A stretch of DNA of 37,505 nt from Alterinioella nitratireducens (GTDB taxonomy: Bacteria; Pseudomonadota; Alphaproteobacteria; Rhodobacterales; Rhodobacteraceae), in assembly GCF_013155465.1 (NCBI RefSeq), contig NZ_JABJVX010000019.1, forward strand, positions 1 to 37,505. Reading direction: 5' to 3'. Of the stretch, positions 24,676-33,605 are shown in pieces (the stretch's first letter is position 1; each line of letters starts with the position of its first letter). Below the pieces are notes generated by a model. That model saw nothing but the letters and a program-made list of their open reading frames with translations. It was not told the origin of the DNA and made no database searches. The position numbers were made by a program, and so were the translations under genes.

Positions 24676-27600
24676 GGAATTACCTCGATATAGAGTGTGG
24701 CTTCGGCGGCAGTGAGACGCGACTGGCCGCCCCATTCGTTGAAAATGTCGATGTCCGGTATGGTGAGGCGCGTATCGCTGCCAAAACCGAGCCAGAGTTG
24801 CGCCTCTGCGATTGTCAGCTGTAGTGCCCCGCCGCGATCGAGGAAGATCGCTGTCTCGGCGACCGTCAGACGCGCGTCAGCCCCGATCTCGGTCCAGGTT
24901 GAGACCTCGGCCACTTTGATGCCATCGGGCATGAAGAGCCGGATCGAGCGGGCTTGCCACGCCTCGTAGCTGATTGTCCCGGTCGTTCGGCGCGCTTGCA
25001 CACGGACCTCGAAATGCTTCGTACCAGTGGGCGCTGCAAGGATCGGCACATCCTCCTTGGTCAGCGTCAGGCTGTTAGCGGCGCCCACATCAATCACGGC
25101 AGCTGGTGGTTCCAGCGTTGCATCGGTATCGGGGTCAACCCAGCGGATCTCGACCGCGTAAGTGATACCTGGTTCAGGCCCGATGTCCGCCGCGTCATAG
25201 GCGTCGAATACGCTGCTGGTCTGGGTGAGCCTGTCACGATGGGACCAGGTCAGAAGGACCGGCCCGAGGTTCAACACGTTCGGGTTTACGACCGACACAC
25301 CATTGCCGCGCAGATCACCGGGGGGCAGCGGACGGATCGCGCGGCTAGCCAGCATCACGGCGTCTTCAGGAGCCTGTGCGAGTGGAAGCGTCCCAAAGCC
25401 GGTCTCGGGCAGCATCTTGATTGTCACCGTCTCTCCGGCAGCGAACCCCGCCTCTGACGCATTTGCCAACTGCTGCCAGCAGATGATCGGCGTGCCCGCG
25501 GGATGGGCTAGCGGCACCGTGTCGAGACAGCCGCGCCCAACCGTCAGCGCCGTGGCACTGACCCCGTCGATCCGAACCAACTCGTCGCCGATCGCGGCCA
25601 GCGTGCCGATGGCCACGTCTTCAAGTCCGGTCCAGTTCCCGACGGTCAGCACGCTTTCGGCCGGATCGTCGCTGACGTCTGAGACCAGTAATGCCGTCGG
25701 CACGAACTCGACCGCCTCTTCGAGTGTATACCCCGCCCCGCTGTCGCTCCAGACCTGCGCCGAGAGCGCATCCGCCGAGGGACGTTCCCCGGCCGCGACG
25801 ATCGCACCCACACCGGGGTCCTCATCCAGAAGCGCGTCCGCCTGTGCGTGCCCTAGTTCCTGAACCAGCAACCAGTATGGCGCTTCCGCCACCCAGCGGC
25901 GCGTCAGCGGCTTGGGCGGCAGGATAAGGCTCCCCGGATCGCCGCTTTCGCCGCCCACAAGGGCGGTCTCGCCAAGGCCGAAGACATCCTCCGCGATCTT
26001 GAGGCGGACGCCATTGGCGCGCCCGTCACCATGGTCGATCTCAACGATGCGGACCACGACGCCCTCAAGCCCACGCCTTGGGTTTGACAAAACGATCACG
26101 TCGCCCGGATCGAGATTGGCTCCAGCACGGCTGACCGTGATCTCGCCCGACAGGATCGGCGCGGAGAGCGCCCGCAGGTCGCGCTCAGCGACCCGGACTG
26201 CAAGGGACTCGAAGCGAATGCCCGGGTAATCGACCGTGGCGCTCACCACCTGACCCAGATCCTGGACAAGGGCTGTGTCGGTCACGCTGACCGATCCGGT
26301 CTGATCCGTGCGGGCGTCAGAAAACTTCGCCGTCACCGAGTTCACGAGATCAGCGGCTTCGCGACGGCCAAGCTCGCCCCAATCGACGACATTGGTCTCA
26401 TCGAAGACCGGTAGCGTCTCGGGATCATAATCAGCGCGGATCAGGCGCAACTCCCAGCGACCGGAGCGGCGATCGACATAGAGATAGGCGTCGATGTGCT
26501 TCAGCACGTCGGCAATGAAATCCTCGATGGTCGATTCCCGCTGCCAGAGGAGCGAGAGCCCAAAACCCTCGGAGAAGAGCGCATCTGCGGCGACGGCGAA
26601 GCTGGGGCCGATGTCAGAGAACGTATGCCCGAGCCCCCAATCCCCATTGGTCAGGCATTCCCGGATGATGTGCGCGGGGTTCATGTCGGGGCCTTGCCCG
26701 AAGGCCGCACGCAGCGAGGCCACCAGCGCATCCGGATCGCCCGGCGGCACAACCGGCACGCCATCGACGGGCGTGTTGTCGATTTGGGCGGTGGCGCTGG
26801 TGTCCGAGAGCGCGATGTTGAAGGCGAAGACATCGACCTCCGAGATGCCGGACAGCGTGGCAATCGCCGACTGCAGGGTCGAGGCCGGGCTTGGTTCCCC
26901 ATCGGTGACAAAGATCAGGATCCGGCGTTTGCCGTCTGAACCATTGAAGAACGTTCCCGCCTGGCTGACGGCCACTCCGAAATCCGTTCCGCCGCTCACG
27001 GAGCTTGAGAGCGCGTCGACCCAGTCCTTCAGCTCCCCGTAGGCCGTGGCATCGGCGTTGCGCCGCAGGATCGTGCCGGACACGGAGGAGTTCCAGGTCA
27101 CGATCTGGATGTCGTTGGGTTCGAGAGCGTTCTCACCGATCTCTTCGACCAGCCGAGAGACGGCAGCAATCTGCGCCGCCATGCGCGATCCCGACATCGA
27201 GCCCGAGGCGTCCATAGCGATGTAGATTGCGGCATCGCCGATCCGGACTTCCGGTACGATCTGTGCTTTCTCCGGATACCATTGCGGGCCGCCATCCTCG
27301 GCCTTCAGAATCCGCGTCAGGCGCACCGACCAGGGCTTGAGATAGGGATTGAGGCCGAGAAACACCTGCCGCAGCACGAGGCTGCAGATCCCGCGATAGC
27401 CTGGCACATCCGCGCCGGCTCGTGACGCGAGGTAGTCATTTTGCGCCTGGGTCGGCGCTCCCATCAATACGTCGATGTCGCCGACGATGCCGCCTTCGCG
27501 CTTCTCTCCCCCGAAGAGATTGGGCTTGTTGATCCGGATGCGCCCGCCGGCAGCCCCACCGTTAAGGCTCGGCACACTGGCCGCATCCGACACCGCTGCC

Positions 27601-28013
27601 GATTGGGCCGTGAAGGCCGTGGCCGCGGGCTCGACGAGCCACGTGGTGATGCCACCACCCGCATCATAGCTCACGGCCTGAACCGTCACCGTCCGGGTCG
27701 TGTTGTCCGCCAGAAGCTGAAGGTCATAACTCTGGCCGAGCCGGATGCCACTGAGCGTACCCGGGAAACGGAGCTCGGCAACGCTGTCACCTTCTGCCGC
27801 CGCGGTGGCGGACATACCGGTCACCGTGCCGTAGCTCGCCAGCGCGCCGACGCCGGTCCCGGCGGAACTGCTCTGGCCGGTGCCGATCGACCAGGCCGTA
27901 CGGTCATCGACCCGAATTTCACGGATGGCATCGACCGGCCCGTGACAGAGCGCAAGATGCGCCCCCAACGAATAGCGATACCCGACGGTCTGTGATTTCG
28001 AACGGCCACCCAT
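24672..28013 (-). CDS. Tail-tip host specificity protein with embedded VWA domain
   Basis: A 1113-residue tail-tip or central-hub protein of the gpJ/GTA type. N-terminal hub signatures are YSLGAHLALCHGPVDAI and NKPNLFGGEKREGGIVG. Residues about 258-440 are a von Willebrand A domain with a complete metal site: MDASGSMSG near 266, GGTDF near 341 and FVTDGEPSP near 370. The hub then resumes (NPAHIIRECLTNGDWGLGH, then YLYVDRRSGRWELRLIRADY). Fibronectin-like and beta parts follow, and the final 68 residues are four tandem 17-residue repeats. It overlaps its neighbours at both ends, as expected in a tail operon. A VWA in this position suggests metal-dependent adhesion to the cell surface. Confidence 0.9.
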   Translation of the reverse strand: MGGRSKSQTVGYRYSLGAHLALCHGPVDAIREIRVDDRTAWSIGTGQSSSAGTGVGALASYGTVTGMSATAAAEGDSVAELRFPGTLSGIRLGQSYDLQLLADNTTRTVTVQAVSYDAGGGITTWLVEPAATAFTAQSAAVSDAASVPSLNGGAAGGRIRINKPNLFGGEKREGGIVGDIDVLMGAPTQAQNDYLASRAGADVPGYRGICSLVLRQVFLGLNPYLKPWSVRLTRILKAEDGGPQWYPEKAQIVPEVRIGDAAIYIAMDASGSMSGSRMAAQIAAVSRLVEEIGENALEPNDIQIVTWNSSVSGTILRRNADATAYGELKDWVDALSSSVSGGTDFGVAVSQAGTFFNGSDGKRRILIFVTDGEPSPASTLQSAIATLSGISEVDVFAFNIALSDTSATAQIDNTPVDGVPVVPPGDPDALVASLRAAFGQGPDMNPAHIIRECLTNGDWGLGHTFSDIGPSFAVAADALFSEGFGLSLLWQRESTIEDFIADVLKHIDAYLYVDRRSGRWELRLIRADYDPETLPVFDETNVVDWGELGRREAADLVNSVTAKFSDARTDQTGSVSVTDTALVQDLGQVVSATVDYPGIRFESLAVRVAERDLRALSAPILSGEITVSRAGANLDPGDVIVLSNPRRGLEGVVVRIVEIDHGDGRANGVRLKIAEDVFGLGETALVGGESGDPGSLILPPKPLTRRWVAEAPYWLLVQELGHAQADALLDEDPGVGAIVAAGERPSADALSAQVWSDSGAGYTLEEAVEFVPTALLVSDVSDDPAESVLTVGNWTGLEDVAIGTLAAIGDELVRIDGVSATALTVGRGCLDTVPLAHPAGTPIICWQQLANASEAGFAAGETVTIKMLPETGFGTLPLAQAPEDAVMLASRAIRPLPPGDLRGNGVSVVNPNVLNLGPVLLTWSHRDRLTQTSSVFDAYDAADIGPEPGITYAVEIRWVDPDTDATLEPPAAVIDVGAANSLTLTKEDVPILAAPTGTKHFEVRVQARRTTGTISYEAWQARSIRLFMPDGIKVAEVSTWTEIGADARLTVAETAIFLDRGGALQLTIAEAQLWLGFGSDTRLTIPDIDIFNEWGGQSRLTAAEATLYIEVIP

Positions 28014-28016
28014 GGC

Positions 28017-28235
28017 TCAGGTCTCGCTCGCGGAATGCGCAGCGCGTTTCTCAGCCTCCGCGATCACGCGAAATGCCAGGGCATCACCGGTCGCAGCGAG
28101 CACGTCGGCCGGAAGTCCGTCTGCCAGGAAAGCCTGCCAGTCGAGGCCATGACGGCGGAACCACGGCCGCGCCCCCTGAAAGCACAGTCGGGACGCGCGC
28201 AAGTCCTGCACCGTGACGATCAAGTCTTCGTTCAT
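28017..28235 (-). CDS. Small phage tail-cluster protein (72 aa)
   Basis: A short soluble protein (core LRASRLCFQGARPWFRRHG, then GDALAFRVIAEAEKR). I recognise it only as a type often seen before tail-tip genes in alphaproteobacterial prophages. It overlaps the upstream gene by ATGA and lies 3 bp before the tail-tip gene. No function can be given. It might be a tail-tip assembly factor. Confidence 0.65.
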   Translation of the reverse strand: MNEDLIVTVQDLRASRLCFQGARPWFRRHGLDWQAFLADGLPADVLAATGDALAFRVIAEAEKRAAHSASET

Positions 28236-28480
28236 TTCTTGCCGCCCTTCTTGCGGATCGGATCGACCTTGAGGTCCCCGGCCCAGACGACATTCGGGCC
28301 GCGCAGCAGCATGGTGCCGAAAACTACGGGGATTGGACGGCCTTCCTCGGCCGTGGGAAGGTCGAAATCATCGAGCCCTGCCGCCTTCGGGGCTTCGAGT
28401 TTTGGCTTGGGTGACAGCGCGTAAGAGATCGCCGTCAGCACCAGGCTGGCGACGATCTGGACGACGAAGTTCCAGACCAT
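28232..28480 (-). CDS. Small tail-tip associated protein (82 aa)
   Basis: It has an N-terminal hydrophobic helix (FVVQIVASLVLTAISYAL) and then the phrase RPIPVVFGTMLLRGPNVVW, which resembles the start of many gpJ-like tail-tip proteins. The tip function may thus be split over two genes. The hydrophobic helix could be a virion peptide inserted into the host membrane or an assembly signal. The start at 28480 is supported by overlap and continuity with downstream genes. Confidence 0.65.
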   Translation of the reverse strand: MVWNFVVQIVASLVLTAISYALSPKPKLEAPKAAGLDDFDLPTAEEGRPIPVVFGTMLLRGPNVVWAGDLKVDPIRKKGGKK

Positions 28481-28500
28481 GATGGGTTCTCAGATGTAGG

Positions 28501-29349
28501 TCAGACGATGCTGGTGCCGCCGAACGGATTGCGGCCCGGAATGTCTGGAAAGCCACCGAAGTTCAGAAGATTGCCGAACTTGGCCTTGCAGGTGTCACGC
28601 CGCAGATCACAGCCGGGCGCGATCTCGACGAGCGCCAGGGCTTCAGGATCGTCGATGGCCGCCTCCAGATCGGGCATACGGCCAGAGAGCGTCAGTGCGT
28701 CCCCGACATGCCCGGAGATGAACCCCAAAATGCCCGCATGGCGCAGCACACCACCCCGGAACCAGCCGTTTGGCAGCAATGCGGCCTCGGAGACGGTGAT
28801 CGTCAGGCCTTGATGCGCACTGGCCGTGCCGCCGACGAAAAACGTTTCGATGTCGAGCCGGCATCCCCGGGAATAGAGCGCGTGGCGGCAAAGGCGCTGG
28901 TATTTCGCGCGTACGCCTTCGCGACGCATGGATGTGAAGAGGGCTTCACAGCGTAGAGTGATGCGCCGACCTTCGACCCGGGCCGAGACCACTCGACCCT
29001 TCCAATGCGCAACCACCTCCGTCGGCACCTGTTCGTGCCCACGAAAGATGGTGAGTGTCGTGATCGCCCGACCGCGGGGTCCGAGATAACGTCGGGCGAA
29101 GGGATCGGAGAGCGGGAACGTGACGCTGAGATCGACCCGTCGAGGGTCGCTGCTCTGAACGACAGACCCATGGCTGACGGGCGAAGGGTTCCAGATCAGA
29201 TCCTCAGTCTCATCAGCAATCGCCCCCGCGGGCGAGGTCCAGGCCGTAGCTCGGCTGGTGAACCGCCAGATCTGATCGCTTTCGGAAAAGAGATACAGGA
29301 AATATGGCCGCCCTTCGGCGGTGGAGGTTTCAGCAAGATCATAGGTCAT
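28501..29349 (-). CDS. DUF2163/BR0599-type distal tail protein
   Basis: A 282-residue minor tail protein of the DUF2163/phage BR0599 type, related to gene transfer agent baseplate components. The C-terminal signature is well kept: GCDLRRDTCKAKFGNLLNFG followed by FPDIPGRNPFGG, and the middle contains YQRLCRHALYSRGCRLD. The cysteines in these two segments are the family's conserved set; in GTA homologues they bind an iron-sulfur cluster, as far as I recall. The start overlaps the upstream gene by ATGA. It belongs to the baseplate or hub connecting tail tube and tip. Confidence 0.85.
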   Translation of the reverse strand: MTYDLAETSTAEGRPYFLYLFSESDQIWRFTSRATAWTSPAGAIADETEDLIWNPSPVSHGSVVQSSDPRRVDLSVTFPLSDPFARRYLGPRGRAITTLTIFRGHEQVPTEVVAHWKGRVVSARVEGRRITLRCEALFTSMRREGVRAKYQRLCRHALYSRGCRLDIETFFVGGTASAHQGLTITVSEAALLPNGWFRGGVLRHAGILGFISGHVGDALTLSGRMPDLEAAIDDPEALALVEIAPGCDLRRDTCKAKFGNLLNFGGFPDIPGRNPFGGTSIV

Positions 29350-30467
29350 CCGGGTATCTCGATCAGGCTGGCCGCAAACTCGGAGCGGTTGCCAAAATGC
29401 TCCAGTTCGATCCGGTCGGTATCGAGCCGCACCTTGGTGAGCAGATGAACGGGCGTGGTGGCCGGAATGCTCTTGCCCGGCGCGGCAATGGCGAGCCGGA
29501 TCCCGAGCGCGTCGTAGGCGGCGTCGGTGATCTCGCGGAACACCGGGCCAGAGGCGATCTCGAACATCACGTGCCGTCCGATCCAGACACCGGGATCGGC
29601 GGTGCCCGCGATGACCAGGGAGGTGGCCGAGGACGTGACCGGCGCCTGTAGGACCAGTTCCCGGCCCCAGGTCGGAAGCCAGAATGCGCGTTGGCGGCCG
29701 CGCAAGGCATGCAGCCAGCGGCGGCGCGCCCAGCGGGCCGTGCCTCGGTCAACAAGGGTGATCGTCGATCGACGCTGGACATGAGTCAGCACCGGTTCGA
29801 TCACGATGGGACCGAAGCCGTTGTCGATGTACTCGACAGATTGCGCGATGCTTTCGGCCAATGGCTGGCGGAGCACGGCCGGATCGGTCAGCACGTGGAG
29901 TCCGAGATGGGTTGGATAACTGCTGACCGGTATTGCCAGTGCGTCCTGCAGCGTGAAACGCGCCGTAACGGTTCCGAGTCCCTGACGCCGCCGGTCAATC
30001 TCGACGGGCCGCGTCAGGATCCCGATGCCAACCGGGGCCACAATCGGATGAGCGAGGCTGACACCTGCAGGCTCGCCCAACTCCAGCCGGTCCGGCAGGA
30101 CCGCACTGAACTCGACATAATTTGCCTCCCCTCCATCAGCGGCGATGACCGCCTGTCCAGGTGCCTCAAAGGTTCCCTCGCTGGTATCTACGAACACAGT
30201 CAGGTCGGCGACATCGATCGGTGCCGTCGCTGGACGCGCCAAATGCCAGAGCGGCAGGATCCACTCGTCGAGCGCCCACGCCCGGGCGAGCTCGGCGGCA
30301 CGCGCGAGACCGGTCCCATCAAGTAAATGCGTATAGGTCAGGATCGACCGCGGGTCCGTCCGCAGCGCGATCCTTTGCTCGGCTGCTTCCGTGATCAGTG
30401 TGTCGGTATTCCACTCCAGCACTTCAGAGACCGGTTGGCGTACAGGGAAAGGCCAGAGGTCAGGCAT
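29346..30467 (-). CDS. Minor tail protein, distal tail position (373 aa)
   Basis: I do not recognise a named family. It is beta-rich and soluble with no membrane segment, lying between tape measure and DUF2163 genes. In the gene transfer agent order this place holds the distal tail protein (DUF2460), and the segment RWLHALRGRQRAFWLPTWGR is typical of phage tail proteins that recur in such clusters. It overlaps the tape measure end by 8 bp and the next gene by 4 bp. Distal-tail or hub-adaptor function is inferred from order only. Confidence 0.7.
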   Translation of the reverse strand: MPDLWPFPVRQPVSEVLEWNTDTLITEAAEQRIALRTDPRSILTYTHLLDGTGLARAAELARAWALDEWILPLWHLARPATAPIDVADLTVFVDTSEGTFEAPGQAVIAADGGEANYVEFSAVLPDRLELGEPAGVSLAHPIVAPVGIGILTRPVEIDRRRQGLGTVTARFTLQDALAIPVSSYPTHLGLHVLTDPAVLRQPLAESIAQSVEYIDNGFGPIVIEPVLTHVQRRSTITLVDRGTARWARRRWLHALRGRQRAFWLPTWGRELVLQAPVTSSATSLVIAGTADPGVWIGRHVMFEIASGPVFREITDAAYDALGIRLAIAAPGKSIPATTPVHLLTKVRLDTDRIELEHFGNRSEFAASLIEIPG

Positions 30468-32946
30468 CGAGGCCTCCTCGATTGCGCCGGATCACATTGA
30501 CGATCAGTCGTTCGCCCGCAGGCGTCGCCAGATAATCGCCGACAATCGAAGGGTCCAGAACGTTGACAATGCGGGTTGCGGACTGAGCGCCTTGAGCCTC
30601 CCCACTCGCCTCGACGCCAAGTCGACCGCCTCGGCCTCGTCGCAGCGGCAGGATAGCCTCCGGGCCCGCTTCGCCCATTAGCCCGATCCCGCGCGCAAAG
30701 GGAAACACCGTCGGGCGTGAGACCACACCACCGCTGGCAAAGGCTGTGATCTCGCCCGCCTGCCCAAAGGCACCGCCGCGTGCGAAAGTGCCGCCAATCC
30801 CGAACAGACCGCCGAGGGCTCTGGTCAGCCAGCCAAAAAGGCCGTCACCCCCGCCGCTTCCCGCGCCCGAAAAGGCACGAAACAGCGCGTCCTCGATCGG
30901 TTTGAAGGCGTTATCAATCAAACGGTTGGCCAGGTTCTGCGCGATCCCCGATATTGCGCTCGCGAAGGTTTGCCAGCTCAGTTCACCCGACTTCAGAGCC
31001 TCCTTGATCGGCCCAGTGATATCGTCGGCAAGCCCTCGCGCGATTTCCTGTGTGCGCTCCACGGCAGCCCGCGCCGCATCCCAGGATTGACGCGCAACAT
31101 CGGCGGCGCTCTGGAGCGCCCCACCGGCACGACCGGCCGCAGCCGCTGTTTCATCAAGCGCAGCTGCCGGACCACCGGTTTCATCTTCGGCCAAGGCTGC
31201 ATCGAAGCGATCCGCAGCTACCGTGGCTCCGTCCAGGGAGGTCTCTGCCTCGGTGCCCGCCGCTCGCATCGCCGTGCGCAAGGCCTCGAGAGCTTCAAGC
31301 GGCTGCAGGGCCCCGTCAGCGAGAGTGGCCGCGGTTTGCCTCCAGGCCTCGGCTGAGGCGGCAGCATCGGTAGCTGCGCCGGCAAGTCCCAGATCCGGTA
31401 CGGCCAGCAGGTTGTCGGTGAACGCACCGGCAAAGGCATCTTGCGCGGCATTGGCCGCCTGGGTTGCGGCACCCGCAAAGCGGTTCTCAAGCTGTCCCAG
31501 ATCGAGATCGGCGATCAGGCCGATCCGCCGCTCCACGCCAAGCGCTTCAAGCCCGGCATTCACGCCCCCGATGAAGCCATTTATCCGCGAGACGACGCCG
31601 TTCAGCATCGCCTCGACGCCCTCGATCAGGCTATTCGCCGCCTGAAACGCAAGATCGCCAATGGCGGCAGGCAAAAGCCCCCAGACAGCCTTGATCGCCT
31701 CGAATGCCCCCTCAAAACTGTTCACGGCGGCATTGGCAAAACCGACAACGCCCTCGAGCGCGCCCTGCATCGCGGTCGCCGAAGCTGCTTGAACGTCGGC
31801 GAAAGCCGCCATCGCAGAGGCGGCAAAGCTGCCAGCCCCCATTTTGATCCGCTCCCAGACCTCGCTCACGAGGTTGCCGAGCAGCGCCATAGCGTTGCCG
31901 AAGCCACCGGCTCCGGCGACAAGCTGGCCGAATTGGTAGATCAGTTCACCTGCGCCAACGATCAGCGCCCCGATCCCGGTGCGGATCAATGCGCCACGCA
32001 TCACGACAAGCGCGGTTGCAAGCCCGCGGACGGAAATCGCCGCAGCTGCCATTCCGGCCACCCAGCGCCCCGCCAGGAGGGCCGCGAACGTACCGGCGTA
32101 GGTGGTCAAACGGCCGATGTTGTCGAAGAGCCCTCTGATGGCCATGCCCAGCGGCCCGGTTCGACTGGCGACGGCCGCCATGGCATTCGCGACAGCTTCG
32201 AGCGCGGGGGCTGCGGCAACTGCCAACTGGTTCGATAGCCCGCGCCAGACGAGGCCAAGCCGAGAGATCGCGTCATTGGTGCGTTCGATCTGGTCGGCAT
32301 CCTGTTCCGAGACGACGACACCGAACGCAAGGACGTCTTCGGTCGCTTGGCGCAAGGTCGCCGTGTCGATCCGCGACATCGCGATGGAGCCTTCTTCGCC
32401 GAAGAGCTGACCGGCGACGGCCGCACGTTCGGCAACCGGTACAAACTCTTCGATGGCGGCGTTGATGGCGCCGACGCGCTGATCCAAAGGCAAGGCAATA
32501 AGGTCGGTTGCCGATAGTCTCAGCCGCTCCAGTGCGTCAGCAGCGGGGCCACTCCCGGCCGCCGCCTGGCTGAGACGACGCGTCAGGTCCTTCGTTGCCT
32601 GCTCGATGCCGGACATCGACACACCGGCCAATTCACCCGCACGCTCGAGCGTCTGGATCGAAGCGACCGTGGTGCCGAGGGACTGGGCGAGCTTGGCCTG
32701 CGCGTCGACCGTCTGCAGCCCGGAGCGCACCATGGCCACGCCAGCAGCCGCAGCGGCAGCGACCGCAGCAGCCGCAGCGATCCGAACGCGCCGCGAGAAA
32801 GCCGCAAGACGGGTGTTCGCCGCGTCCATCTCCCGGCTGAGCCGCCCGAAGCCACGCGCCCCGGCTTCGCCGACACCTTCCAGCTCGGCGCGCACCTGCC
32901 GCCCGCCAACCGCGGCAAGGCGGACAGAAACGCGCTTCTCAGCCAT
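30460..32946 (-). CDS. Tail tape measure protein
   Basis: An 828-residue tape measure protein. The N-terminus has a helical region (GFGRLSREMDAANTRLAAF), a very Ala-rich hydrophobic stretch (IAAAAAVAAAAAAGVAMV) and the lambda-H-like phrase SLGTTVASIQTLERAGELAG. Membrane-like segments lie in the middle (ISVRGLATALVVMRGALI), a helical body follows, and the C-terminus is Gly-rich (SGAGSGGGDGLFGWLTRAL and FARGGAFGQAGEITAFASGG). The length predicts a moderate siphovirus tail, on the order of 120 nm at about 0.15 nm per residue. The ATG at 32946 overlaps the stop of the frameshifted chaperone (ATGGCTGA). Assembly depends on the G/GT-type proteins encoded upstream. Confidence 0.92.
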   Translation of the reverse strand: MAEKRVSVRLAAVGGRQVRAELEGVGEAGARGFGRLSREMDAANTRLAAFSRRVRIAAAAAVAAAAAAGVAMVRSGLQTVDAQAKLAQSLGTTVASIQTLERAGELAGVSMSGIEQATKDLTRRLSQAAAGSGPAADALERLRLSATDLIALPLDQRVGAINAAIEEFVPVAERAAVAGQLFGEEGSIAMSRIDTATLRQATEDVLAFGVVVSEQDADQIERTNDAISRLGLVWRGLSNQLAVAAAPALEAVANAMAAVASRTGPLGMAIRGLFDNIGRLTTYAGTFAALLAGRWVAGMAAAAISVRGLATALVVMRGALIRTGIGALIVGAGELIYQFGQLVAGAGGFGNAMALLGNLVSEVWERIKMGAGSFAASAMAAFADVQAASATAMQGALEGVVGFANAAVNSFEGAFEAIKAVWGLLPAAIGDLAFQAANSLIEGVEAMLNGVVSRINGFIGGVNAGLEALGVERRIGLIADLDLGQLENRFAGAATQAANAAQDAFAGAFTDNLLAVPDLGLAGAATDAAASAEAWRQTAATLADGALQPLEALEALRTAMRAAGTEAETSLDGATVAADRFDAALAEDETGGPAAALDETAAAAGRAGGALQSAADVARQSWDAARAAVERTQEIARGLADDITGPIKEALKSGELSWQTFASAISGIAQNLANRLIDNAFKPIEDALFRAFSGAGSGGGDGLFGWLTRALGGLFGIGGTFARGGAFGQAGEITAFASGGVVSRPTVFPFARGIGLMGEAGPEAILPLRRGRGGRLGVEASGEAQGAQSATRIVNVLDPSIVGDYLATPAGERLIVNVIRRNRGGLDA

Positions 32947-33259
32947 TGGCTTGATCCATCTGTTCGTTGAGTTTGGTGACCATCACCGCCTCGATGACGG
33001 GCAACAGCTCGGCCATGACCGGCGGCGGGATGCCGAGGGCATCACCCAGTGCCAGAGCAGCCGACATGTCCCATCCGACGACGGCGCCGGGCAGCACGCG
33101 CAGCTGCCCGCCGAGGCTGCCGACGAGATCCCAGACCAGCCAGCCCTCATGGGTGAGCGGCCGGTTCAGTCGCGCCGGGCAGTTTTCGCATGCTTTCGCA
33201 CAGGCTTCGCAGTAGCGCTCGCCCCCGCCGAAGGACCATTCGGCAAGGGCGCCAAGGCG
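32939..33259 (-). CDS. T-type extension of the tail chaperone, reached by -1 frameshift
   Basis: This open frame (106 codons after the slip, TGA at 32941-32939) has no plausible own start and runs straight from the A AAA AAC heptamer in the upstream gene to the tape measure start. It reads as real protein: RLGALAEWSFGGGERYCEA, a C-x2-C-x3-C-x2-C cluster, then LTHEGWLVWDLVGSLGGQLR and a helical end (PVMAELLPVIEAVMVTKLNE). It is the counterpart of lambda gpT, made only as the GT fusion, which recruits the tail tube protein to the tape measure. Annotation pipelines that need a start codon would miss it. Confidence 0.85.
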   Translation of the reverse strand, partial: RLGALAEWSFGGGERYCEACAKACENCPARLNRPLTHEGWLVWDLVGSLGGQLRVLPGAVVGWDMSAALALGDALGIPPPVMAELLPVIEAVMVTKLNEQMDQANG

Positions 33260-33603
33260 TTTTTTTCCTGTTCCAGCAGCAGGCCCTTGGACACATAGGT
33301 CAGCTGAAACGCCTCGAAGATTGGCCAGACGTCTAGGAGCGCATCGATGGCCTCGGGGCTCGAGTCTATGGGGTTGCCGTCTGTGTCTCCTACACCCTCC
33401 CAGGCGAGCACCGCCCGACGCGCCAGCGCCTTGGCGAATGCAACCGCACGTTCCTCGTCGGAAGCCTCCTCCGGAACTGCCTCGACGGCGGGATCGCTGC
33501 GCGTCGCCACCATCAGGGCGGTGGTCAGCGGGCGCAGCTGCACCCGGACGCCGGGCGCGAGATCATGCCAGCGCGGTTCATTTGTCAGGTCGAGCGTCAG
33601 CAT
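33166..33603 (-). CDS. Tail assembly chaperone, G-type
   Basis: A 145-residue protein read in the zero frame: MLTLDLTNEPRWHDL..., with a central helical part (DEERAVAFAKALARRAVLAW) and a C-terminal helix (DALLDVWPIFEAFQLTYVSK). It lies between tail tube and tape measure, exactly where lambda gpG lies. The last 31 codons after the slippery heptamer encode a low-complexity, basic, Pro/Ala-rich end, as expected of a tail shared with a frameshift product. ATG at 33603, with GAGGT upstream, starts 2 bases after the tail tube stop; the longer frame to 33681 runs into that gene and is rejected. It coats the tape measure protein during tail assembly. Confidence 0.85.
   Translation of the reverse strand: MLTLDLTNEPRWHDLAPGVRVQLRPLTTALMVATRSDPAVEAVPEEASDEERAVAFAKALARRAVLAWEGVGDTDGNPIDSSPEAIDALLDVWPIFEAFQLTYVSKGLLLEQEKNALAPLPNGPSAGASATAKPVRKHAKTARRD
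33259..33265 (-). promoter_or_regulatory. Programmed -1 ribosomal frameshift heptamer (A AAA AAC)
   Basis: On the minus strand the zero-frame codons CAG GAA AAA AAC GCC contain the canonical X XXY YYZ heptamer A AAA AAC. A slip of one base back moves ribosomes from the G frame into the 106-codon T frame. The heptamer lies 31 codons before the zero-frame stop, giving the expected G and GT products. A GC-rich stretch downstream could form the stimulatory structure. Confidence 0.85.
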
Positions 33604-33605
33604 CG

